Below, piece by piece: positions 50,536-58,326 of a DNA stretch of 64,000 bases. Positions within the stretch are counted from its first letter, which is position 1; each line of letters begins with the position of its first letter. Location: positions 124,001-188,000 of the forward strand of contig NZ_BIMB01000006.1 of the NCBI RefSeq assembly GCF_004000865.1. The letters run 5' to 3'. The position numbers were made by a program, and so were the translations under genes. The notes beneath the pieces are model-generated. The model was not told where the DNA came from and ran no database searches. It saw nothing but the letters and a program-made list of their open reading frames with translations. Origin of the DNA: Paenibacillus elgii NBRC 100335 (GTDB lineage: Bacteria; Bacillota; Bacilli; Paenibacillales; NBRC-103111).

Positions 50536-50693
50536 CTTCCGGCCTCCGGTATCGGGAGCTCCTACACCGGTAAAACAGGGCGCTGCTCCAAAAAAGCGCA
50601 ATTCGGGCGGGCGATAGGCTATGCTCGGAAGGAGGCGTCCTTTTACACTAAATGCAATCGCTCCATATCATTTCTCAGAAAAGAGGGGTTCGT

Positions 50694-52259
50694 ATGAAGA
50701 AATGGATGAAGGTCGGGCTTGCCTCGGCCGCAGCTGCGAGCATGCTGGCCGCTTGCGCCAAGACGTCGGAGCCACCGGCGGCGGAAGGAACCGGCAATCC
50801 GAACGAAAAGGCGAAATTTTCCATCTCGATGAGGACGCTCGCCTTCAATCACGTGGAGAAGTCACCCAACATTAACGAAGACAAATGGGTGAAAAAGCTG
50901 GAGGAGCTGACCAACACGGACCTGAACATCGTGCTCGTCCCGCACAAGGAATTCGAGCAGAAGATGATCCAGATGTTCGCCACCAACGACATTCCCGATG
51001 TCGTGCAGGGCAGCGGCGGCGTGGCGGGCAAGGAGATGGCCGGCTCCATTCAGGCGGGCGTTTTCCTGCCTTTGGACGATCTGCTGCAAAAGCACGGGCA
51101 AAACCTGCTGAAAAAAATTCCGAAGGATGCCTGGCAGAAAGAGACGTATCAGGGCAAAATTTACGCGGTCCCCGAGTTCCTCTCCAACCCTTCGCGCCGT
51201 GCGACCGCGATCCGCAAGGATCTGCTCGACAAAGCGGGGCTGCCGGTGCCGAAGACGGTCGACGAATACTTGAACGTGCTGCGGAAGTTCAAGGAGCTGG
51301 GAGTCGAACAGCCGTATCAGGGCCGTGAAAATTTCAAATACGCGGATACGTTCTTCGGCTCCTTCGACGCGTTTCCTTACCTGTCCATGCACATGCAGCA
51401 GGGCGATCAAATTGTGCCGAAGTTTTTCAATATCGACCATATGACGAAGGCGCTGCAAACATACAAAACGATGTTCGACGAAGGGCTGATCTCCAAGGAG
51501 TTCGCGACGATCAACCCGACCGTGTACAAAAACAATATTTTGGCCGGCAAAGCGGGCATGTGGTCGATGAACGCCAACGAAGTGCTGCAGTGGGAGAAGC
51601 AGCTGCAGGCGAACGTCCCTACCGCCAAGGTCGAGCTGATTCCGTCGCCGGTCGGCCCGGACGGCAAGGGCGGCTACTACTTGTACAACTCCGTCACCCG
51701 CGCCTGGTTCATCAACAAAAAGGCGAAAAATCCGGAGGCGATCATCAAATTTTTCGATTGGATGCTATCGGACGAAGCGGAGAAGTTCTTTACGTTCGGC
51801 ATCGAGGGCGAGACCTACAAGACGGTGGACGGCAAGATCGAGTACAAATCGCCGACGGACCCGCAAGGGGTGGACGAAGAGCGCTACCGCCAAGCTTTCC
51901 TGTGGATGGTGCAGGATACGAAGTACAACAAAGGCACGCTCAGCCTGACGCCGGAAGGGCAGAAATTGATGGGCATCTATGATACAATGTTGGCAAACGA
52001 AGGACGCGACGGTATTCAATTCGAGCCGCGCTTGGAAGCGTATATCAAAAATCCGGACATTGCGCCGGAATCCGATTATGCCGCTCCGGTGCTGCTCCAG
52101 CATATGGTTAAGATGGTCTACGGCAAGGAGCCGATCTCTGATTGGCCGAAGGTCATCGAGGAATGGAAATCGAAGGGTGGCAACGACGTCGTCAAGGAAG
52201 CGACCGAGAAGTTCAAAAGCAAAGATCCGAACGTGACGATCTCGATGCCGCGCCGTTAA
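50694..52259 (+). CDS. sugar-binding lipoprotein, LplA/YtcQ-type
   Basis: 521 residues. Lipoprotein signal GLASAAAASMLAACAKTSEP. The body has NEDKWVKKLEELTNTDLNIV near the N terminus, YAVPEFLSNPSRRATAIRKD, and WMLSDEAEKFFTFGIEGETY, all typical of the large LplA-branch binding proteins that take oligosaccharides. Start at 50694 (AGAGGGG upstream). Forms an importer with the two permeases. Confidence 0.9.
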   Translation: MKKWMKVGLASAAAASMLAACAKTSEPPAAEGTGNPNEKAKFSISMRTLAFNHVEKSPNINEDKWVKKLEELTNTDLNIVLVPHKEFEQKMIQMFATNDIPDVVQGSGGVAGKEMAGSIQAGVFLPLDDLLQKHGQNLLKKIPKDAWQKETYQGKIYAVPEFLSNPSRRATAIRKDLLDKAGLPVPKTVDEYLNVLRKFKELGVEQPYQGRENFKYADTFFGSFDAFPYLSMHMQQGDQIVPKFFNIDHMTKALQTYKTMFDEGLISKEFATINPTVYKNNILAGKAGMWSMNANEVLQWEKQLQANVPTAKVELIPSPVGPDGKGGYYLYNSVTRAWFINKKAKNPEAIIKFFDWMLSDEAEKFFTFGIEGETYKTVDGKIEYKSPTDPQGVDEERYRQAFLWMVQDTKYNKGTLSLTPEGQKLMGIYDTMLANEGRDGIQFEPRLEAYIKNPDIAPESDYAAPVLLQHMVKMVYGKEPISDWPKVIEEWKSKGGNDVVKEATEKFKSKDPNVTISMPRR

Positions 52260-52289
52260 TTGCGTCTCTTCTGGATAGTACGGTTGAAA

Positions 52290-52303
52290 TGTAAACGTTT
52301 TTA
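52290..52303. promoter_or_regulatory. cre-like (CcpA) site before yesN
   Basis: TGTAAACGTTTTTA, one mismatch to the cre consensus. Placed between the binding-protein gene and the yesN leader, so catabolite control of both halves of the locus is plausible. Confidence 0.45.
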
Positions 52304-52365
52304 ATTCCCTTTTCGCGGAGAGAAAAGGCGGTTCATGAGTGGTCGAGGTGCGGTGTCCTGCCGGA

Positions 52366-52449
52366 GGGCATGTATCGTTTCGAAATCTTTTATCCAATCG
52401 GGGGATCGGAACAAAACGTGTCTGAGCTGAAGCGAAACGATACATGCCC
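52366..52449. repeat. 17-bp perfect inverted repeat in the yesN leader
   Basis: GGGCATGTATCGTTTCG (52366-52382) and its exact reverse complement CGAAACGATACATGCCC (52433-52449), 50 bases apart. No T-run follows, so it is not an ordinary terminator. It could be two operator halves or a long-loop RNA structure upstream of yesN. Confidence 0.8.
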
Positions 52450-52530
52450 GGGGCCACAGTTACATCGAACGCTCTGCCTAACGTCCTTTTCTCCCCGCGC
52501 CCTCTCCCCCTTCTGAAAGGAGCGTTCGCC

Positions 52531-53568
52531 ATGTACCGAATCTTGATCGCAGATGACGAGCCGATGATTCGCAAAGGCTTGCAAAAGCTGGTGGAGCAAT
52601 CCGGTCTGCCCATAGCGAGCATCCGCACGGCTGAGAACGGCACGGATGCGCTGCGGCGGATTCGCGAAGAACGCCCCGATTTTTTGTTTACGGACATCCG
52701 GATGCCGAAGCTGGACGGATTGGAGCTGTGCCGGCACGTGGCCGAGATGGACGCGGACATCCAGATTGTCGTCGTTTCCGGCTATAACGATTTTGAATAC
52801 GCGCAGAAGAGCGTATCTTACGGCGTGAAGGAATACTTGCTGAAGCCGGTCACCATCAAAGGGTTTCAGGAGGTGCTGGAAAAGCTCGTCCGCTTCAGCG
52901 CGAAGCAGCGATCCGAGACGTTCGTCCCCGTAACCCGGCTGGAAGCGTGGACGGCCAAGCTGGATGAGGCCGTGTGGCTGCTGCAAGAGCAGGAGCTGCG
53001 GGCCGTATTGATGGGAATGCGCAGCGAGCTGGACGGCTTCGGCCTGAAGCCGAGCCGGCTGTGCGATGTGCTTGACGAGCTGAATATTTTGCTGGTGAAC
53101 CGAATCAACCAACGCGACGTATTCACGCTGCGCGCCGGATTAGAGCTGGCGGATGTTTCGGAGAAGGAGGAGGCGTGGCGGCGGTTTGACGACAGCGTCC
53201 GCAGCTTGTGCGAGGAGCTCAGGCATAAGCGCAGAGGCAGGCGCAAGGACCCGGTCGAGGAGGCGAAGCATTACATCGAGGATCATCTGGCCGAAGAGGT
53301 TTCACTGGAGGAAGTGGCGGAATACATCGGCCTGAACGCCTCGTATTTCAGCCAGCTGTTCAAGCAGTCAACGCAGGAAACGTTCGTCCAATACCGGACC
53401 CGCAGACGGATGGAAAAAGCGAAGAAGCTGCTTCAGCAGCCGCATTACCGGATCACGGACATCTCGGGCGAGGTCGGGTACGCCGACCACCCGCATTTTA
53501 CGAAGACGTTCAAGAAATACGCCGGGTGCCTTCCATCCGAGTATCGGCAAAAGATGGGAACCGAATAA
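52531..53568 (+). CDS. yesN: response regulator, YesN-type (REC + AraC HTH)
   Basis: 345 residues. REC: RILIADDEPMIRKGLQKLVE, phospho-Asp in FTDIRMPKLDGLEL, conserved Lys in EYLLKPVT. Middle linker helical. C-terminal double HTH: VSLEEVAEYIGLNASYFSQL then DISGEVGYADHPHFTKTFKK YAGCLPSEYR. AAAGGAG precedes the ATG. The stop overlaps the yesM start (TAATG). Expected to activate the uptake and lyase genes. Confidence 0.92.
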   Translation: MYRILIADDEPMIRKGLQKLVEQSGLPIASIRTAENGTDALRRIREERPDFLFTDIRMPKLDGLELCRHVAEMDADIQIVVVSGYNDFEYAQKSVSYGVKEYLLKPVTIKGFQEVLEKLVRFSAKQRSETFVPVTRLEAWTAKLDEAVWLLQEQELRAVLMGMRSELDGFGLKPSRLCDVLDELNILLVNRINQRDVFTLRAGLELADVSEKEEAWRRFDDSVRSLCEELRHKRRGRRKDPVEEAKHYIEDHLAEEVSLEEVAEYIGLNASYFSQLFKQSTQETFVQYRTRRRMEKAKKLLQQPHYRITDISGEVGYADHPHFTKTFKKYAGCLPSEYRQKMGTE

Positions 53569-55433
53569 TGAAGCGCAAGACGCTGTCCGGCCAAATTTAC
53601 GTCTACTTTCTTATTGTGATTGCCGTTTCATTGATTACCGTTGGTGTCGTTTCTTACGTGCAGTCTTCCAAAGAGCTGGACCGCCAGGCCGAGCAGTATA
53701 TGGAGCAGATCGTCGACAGCGCGGCCTATCAGACGGATATTTATTTGCAGACGTACGAGCTGCTCAGCAATTCGTTTACTTCGAACACCGACGTCCGGGC
53801 GTTTATGGAAATTGCGTCTGATGATGGGTACGGGTATTACTACTACTCTACGCAGATCAAGAAGTTCGCGTCGAATTCCGTGCAATCGATCGCAGCGCTG
53901 TACAAGCAGCTGAACATGATTTATGTCGTCGGGCAGCACCGGCGTTCCGTCATTTACGACAACCAGAACTTGATTTTTCTGGACCCTGCGGAATATAAGA
54001 CCAAGTTCGAATACATTATGGCCAATACCCCCGACGACGGGCAGATGGTTATGCTGAATGTGAGCCTCAGGGCGGAAGACCGGGGGACCGTCGTCACGAT
54101 GGCGCGAAAAGTGCGCGATTCCGCATATAACGATGCGAACCGCGGGGTGGTCGCCATCGAGTTCAAGCTCGCGGAGCTGGCGAAAATATGGCAGCGCGCG
54201 AACGTGGGAAAGGACGGATATTTCTTTATTGTCAATGGCAAAGGAGAATTTATTTACCATCCAGCTTTACCGCTGAAGGATGCGAAGCTGGAGCCGGAGT
54301 TGTTCCGGCATATGGAGCAGAGCGCGGGAAAATCGGTCATCGACCGCTATGAAGGGCAGGACCGGCTGTTTGTCTCAAGAGGCTCGAGCTATTCGGACTG
54401 GAGGCTTGTCGCCTCGATTCCGGTTCAGGAGCTGCGACGTCCGGCATCCACGATCCGCACCACGACGCTCAGCGTCGGGCTGCTTACGCTGATTGCCGCT
54501 CTGTGGCTCGCCTACCGTTTCGGCCGTTCCATCGTCGCGCCGATTCGCGAGCTGAAAGAAAGCATGCGGCAAACGGAGAAGGGGAACTGGCAGCACATCG
54601 ACGAGATCGGCCGGACGGACGAAATCGGCGGATTGATTCACAGCTATAACCTCATGGTGACGCGGCTTTCGGAGATGATCGAGAAGGTGTACGAAGCCGA
54701 GCTGCAGCAGCAAAAAAATGCGCTTGAGCTCGGCCGTGCGGAGCTGGAGCGGCAGCGTGCGGAATTTCAATCGCTTCAGCTGCAGATCAATCCGCATTTT
54801 CTGTACAATACGCTGGAAACGATCAACTGCTACGCCATCGTGCAGGATTCGTACGAAATTACCGAGATGGTGGAAGCGATGGCCTTCATGCTGCGCTATT
54901 CGATTCAAACCAATCTGGAAGAAATCACGGTGGCTAACGAACTGAACCACGTCCGCAACTACATGATCGTGCTGCGGCACCGGATCGGCCGGGAATTCGA
55001 GATCGACGTCGTCATTCCGCCATCGCTGCTGCTGGAAAATATGGTGCGCTTGACGCTGCAGCCGCTGATCGAAAATATTTTTCAGCATGCGTTTCCCGGC
55101 GGCTTCGAGTCGCGCCATTACATTCGCATCGATGCGCGCAAACAAGGCGGGTTGTTCCAAGTATCCGTGGAAGACAATGGAGCGGGCATCGAGCCCGACC
55201 GGCTGGAGGAGCTGCGCAGTCGACTGAAGCAGAACCGGCTTGCCGACGAGCACGAAGGCGGGCGGCAGCGTGGGGGGATCGGACTGATGAACGTTCACCG
55301 ACGCATTCAGATGGTGTTCGGAGAGCAATATGGCCTGTCGATTGAAAGCGAATGGGGCCTCGGTAGCCGCATTACGATGACGATGCCGGAAACGTCGGCG
55401 CCGGCGCTGCGCTCCATTAAAGATTCAGCCTGA
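53568..55433 (+). CDS. yesM: sensor histidine kinase, YesM-type
   Basis: 621 residues. Membrane helix at about 10-30, a large extracellular sensor region (30-295), a second helix near 300, HAMP, then the His_kinase segment LQLQINPHFLYNTLETINCY and HATPase with VRLTLQPLIENIFQHAF (N-box) and VEDNGAGIEPDRLEE (G1). Phosphorylates YesN. The sensed ligand is likely an extracellular saccharide or the binding-protein complex. ATG overlaps the yesN stop. Confidence 0.92.
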   Translation: MKRKTLSGQIYVYFLIVIAVSLITVGVVSYVQSSKELDRQAEQYMEQIVDSAAYQTDIYLQTYELLSNSFTSNTDVRAFMEIASDDGYGYYYYSTQIKKFASNSVQSIAALYKQLNMIYVVGQHRRSVIYDNQNLIFLDPAEYKTKFEYIMANTPDDGQMVMLNVSLRAEDRGTVVTMARKVRDSAYNDANRGVVAIEFKLAELAKIWQRANVGKDGYFFIVNGKGEFIYHPALPLKDAKLEPELFRHMEQSAGKSVIDRYEGQDRLFVSRGSSYSDWRLVASIPVQELRRPASTIRTTTLSVGLLTLIAALWLAYRFGRSIVAPIRELKESMRQTEKGNWQHIDEIGRTDEIGGLIHSYNLMVTRLSEMIEKVYEAELQQQKNALELGRAELERQRAEFQSLQLQINPHFLYNTLETINCYAIVQDSYEITEMVEAMAFMLRYSIQTNLEEITVANELNHVRNYMIVLRHRIGREFEIDVVIPPSLLLENMVRLTLQPLIENIFQHAFPGGFESRHYIRIDARKQGGLFQVSVEDNGAGIEPDRLEELRSRLKQNRLADEHEGGRQRGGIGLMNVHRRIQMVFGEQYGLSIESEWGLGSRITMTMPETSAPALRSIKDSA

Positions 55434-55471
55434 CCTTAACCTTTCATTTCATGGATGCGGAGGAGATTCAG

Positions 55472-56239
55472 ATGAAATTCGATTTTACGGGAAAAGTGGC
55501 TCTAGTTACGGGCTCTAACGCAGGGATCGGCCGCGCGATTGCGATCGCGCTTGCTGCGAGCGGCGCCAAGGTGGGCGTCAACTGCTTGCGCAATGTGGCG
55601 CAGGGGGAAGAGACGGTTGCCGCCATCCGGACAGCCGGAGGCGAAGCGATGCTTGTTCAGGCCGATGTGACGGACGCTGCAGAGATTGACCGTCTCGTAT
55701 CGGAGGTCGAGCGGGCGTTCGGCGGAACGGTCGATATTTTGGTCAACAACGCCGGCCATCTGGTGAAGCGCCAGCCGAACATCGATATGACCGAATCATT
55801 GTATCGGGAGATCATGGATGTCAATCTGAAAAGCACGGTATTCATGTGCAAGCGCGTCCTCCCGGGCATGAAGGCGAAAGGGGCGGGCCGCATTATTAAC
55901 ATGTCGTCCGTCGCCGCCCATAACGGAGGCGGGCCGGGTTCGAGCATTTATGCCGCAAGCAAGGCGGCCGTATCCGCCTATTCCAAAGGACTAGCCAAGG
56001 AAGTAGCGCCTAGCGGCATCACGGTCAATCTCGTGTCTCCCGGCTTTATCGGCAACACGATGTTCCATGCGACCTTTACGACGGACGAAGCGCGCAAAGC
56101 GACGGTAACCGGAATTCCGCTGCAGCGGGAAGGGACGCCGGAGGATGTGGCAGGCGCCGTCCTGTATCTGGCCTCCGATCTGGCCTCTTATTTGACTGGT
56201 GAAACGATCGAGATCAACGGCGGGATGATGATGCGATGA
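55472..56239 (+). CDS. short-chain dehydrogenase/reductase, likely uronate/keto-sugar reductase
   Basis: 255 residues. Cofactor loop TGSNAGIGRAIAIALAASGA, NNAGHLVKRQPNIDMT, catalytic Ser-Tyr-Lys in INMSSVAAH and SSIYAASKAAVSAYSKGLA, and INGGMMMR at the end. Classical SDR, NAD(P)H-dependent. Between YesM and two lyases, it would reduce or oxidise the keto-sugar or uronate products. ATG at 55472 (GGAGGA upstream). Stop overlaps the next start (ATGA). Confidence 0.85.
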   Translation: MKFDFTGKVALVTGSNAGIGRAIAIALAASGAKVGVNCLRNVAQGEETVAAIRTAGGEAMLVQADVTDAAEIDRLVSEVERAFGGTVDILVNNAGHLVKRQPNIDMTESLYREIMDVNLKSTVFMCKRVLPGMKAKGAGRIINMSSVAAHNGGGPGSSIYAASKAAVSAYSKGLAKEVAPSGITVNLVSPGFIGNTMFHATFTTDEARKATVTGIPLQREGTPEDVAGAVLYLASDLASYLTGETIEINGGMMMR

Positions 56240-58326
56240 GTACGGGAATCCGTCATAAAACGGAAAAACACGCCTGGGGGAGGCGGGTGCTGGCCGAGCT
56301 CAGGGAGGAGCTGGATCTGCTGGAAGCGGAGGGCAGCCTGCATATTCCCGTGGAGCCGGGCGGCTGGTGGCACCAATACGTGTGCCCCCGTCACCATACG
56401 GAGCTGCTTTTCGATCCCGCCGAACGGGATGCATACGCGTTCCGCTGCCCGTACGGCTGCCTGATCGAAGGCGAAGCGTACCGCGGGGCTTGGCTGGCGT
56501 TCAAGCACCAGTCCTTGGCCCGCGCCGCGCTTCAAGCGGCGGCGGTCTATGCGGCTTCGCGCGAAGCTGCCTATGCGCTGCTGGCGAAGCGGATCATTGC
56601 CGGGTATGCGCGCCAGTTTCCCGATTACCCGGTGCATCCGGAAGCCCAGCCGTGGATGCTGAAAGGCCGGGCGTTTCACCAGGCGCTGACGGAAGCGATC
56701 TGGTCGACGACGCTGCTTCGCGCCTGCTTGCTGTTAAGCGACGAAGGCGTGAGCTGGACGGAGCCCGAGCGAGAGGCGATCGATGTCTATTTGCGGATGC
56801 TGGAGGCAAGTATGACGGAATACCGCCGTATTGTGATTCACGAACGGGGTAATGCGGAGAACAATTACACGGCTTGGCTTAACGCTTCGCTTTCGTGCAT
56901 CTACGCGGTGAAGAATGATCGTAGCGGACTACTTGCCCTGATCGCGGGCGAAGGGGGCTGGAAGCATCATCTGTCCATCGGCGTCAAGCCGGATCAGCTG
57001 GAGTTCGAAGGCAGCACGTACTATCACGTGTTTGTTCTGCGGGCGTACTTGATTTCGGCGGAAATGGCGGAGCGTTTCGGCATTGATCTATACGACGCCG
57101 AAGGGACGGCGGGTCAATCGATGGCGGGCATGTTCGACGTGCTGGCCGCGCTCGCCGACGACCGGGGTGTGCTGCTCGCCCTGCATGACGGCCCGATGGA
57201 GCGGCTGCCCTATACCAGGGAAATCGCCGAGATCATGGAGATCGGCCTGAGCCGGTACCGTCAACCGGGGATCGTGCCGATCCTGCGCGAAGCGTACCGG
57301 CAGATGGGCGGTCCGGACGGCGCGCGCTGCCAGCTTGAGGCGCTGCTGTACGGCGAGGGCGAAGAGCCTGCCGCACGCCTGAGCGTCGAAAGGGCCGCAG
57401 CAGCGGGACGGGGCTCCAGATTGCTCCCTGACTCCGGGTTTGTTCTAGGCCGAAGGCCGTCAAGCGCGTTGTCGTTTTTGGCTGACTTCGGCCCGCATGG
57501 AGGCTCTCACGGCCATTACGACAAGCTTCATCTGACGCTTATGCACCGGGAAACGGCGTTTACGCCGGACTTTGGCATGGTGCCTTACGGATCGGAGCTC
57601 CGCAGGCAGTGGTTCGCCGAAACGGCAAGCCATAACACCGTAACGCTCGGCGGAGCATCGCAGGGGGCCCATACCGGAAGCTGCCTCCGGTTCGAGGAGA
57701 TAGCGGCCCATACGTACGTATGGCTGCGGTCGGAAGGAGCGTATCCGGGCTGCCGGATGGACCGGCACCTGCTGCTGACCGATCAATGGCTGCTGGACTG
57801 GTTTGAGGTAACGGCAGGGGAAGAGGCGTCGATCGAATGGTGGATGCACCCGGTCGTACCGGCTGAGGAAGAAACGGCTCGTACCGGCATGGGGACCAGC
57901 CCGGAGCAAGTGGTGGACGAGGGCGGCGTCTATCCGCTGGCGATCGAGGGGGAGTGGCGGCGCCTGCCGGTCGTTAAGCGTTACGAGGCAGCGGCATCCG
58001 ACGGCTCAGCGGGGGAGCTGAGGCTGTCGTACAAGGTGCCTGGCGGCGGGCGGATTTATCATACGGCGCTGCTGCGGCCGGGAGACGAAGCCTGTGCCGT
58101 TCGGACGCCGGGCACCAGCGTCGACCCGAGCCGGCCGCTCACCGCTTTGCTTCATCGCCTGCATGGCCGAAGCGCACGCTTTGTTCACGTGTACAGCGCC
58201 GGAGAACGGACGGCCTTGAAGGAGACATCCCTTGGTGCGGTTCAAGTGGAATCGGCAGGGGAAATTCGTACCTGCGAGCTTACGGAGCAGGGACTAACCG
58301 TCATAGGAGGGGAGCGCCATGAATAG
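56236..58326 (+). CDS. heparinase II/III-family polysaccharide lyase, cytoplasmic
   Basis: 696 residues, no signal peptide. An alpha/alpha toroid (residues about 80-350, ENNYTAWLNASLSCIYAV, EFEGSTYYHVFVLRAYL) is followed by an antiparallel beta part with LADFGPHGGSHGHYDKLHLT and ETASHNTVTLGG, the heparinase II/III conserved core (His/Tyr). Cuts uronate-containing oligosaccharides by beta-elimination after import. The ATG overlaps the SDR stop. Substrate (heparin/alginate/hyaluronan-type) is not decided by sequence. Confidence 0.85.
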   Translation: MSTGIRHKTEKHAWGRRVLAELREELDLLEAEGSLHIPVEPGGWWHQYVCPRHHTELLFDPAERDAYAFRCPYGCLIEGEAYRGAWLAFKHQSLARAALQAAAVYAASREAAYALLAKRIIAGYARQFPDYPVHPEAQPWMLKGRAFHQALTEAIWSTTLLRACLLLSDEGVSWTEPEREAIDVYLRMLEASMTEYRRIVIHERGNAENNYTAWLNASLSCIYAVKNDRSGLLALIAGEGGWKHHLSIGVKPDQLEFEGSTYYHVFVLRAYLISAEMAERFGIDLYDAEGTAGQSMAGMFDVLAALADDRGVLLALHDGPMERLPYTREIAEIMEIGLSRYRQPGIVPILREAYRQMGGPDGARCQLEALLYGEGEEPAARLSVERAAAAGRGSRLLPDSGFVLGRRPSSALSFLADFGPHGGSHGHYDKLHLTLMHRETAFTPDFGMVPYGSELRRQWFAETASHNTVTLGGASQGAHTGSCLRFEEIAAHTYVWLRSEGAYPGCRMDRHLLLTDQWLLDWFEVTAGEEASIEWWMHPVVPAEEETARTGMGTSPEQVVDEGGVYPLAIEGEWRRLPVVKRYEAAASDGSAGELRLSYKVPGGGRIYHTALLRPGDEACAVRTPGTSVDPSRPLTALLHRLHGRSARFVHVYSAGERTALKETSLGAVQVESAGEIRTCELTEQGLTVIGGERHE

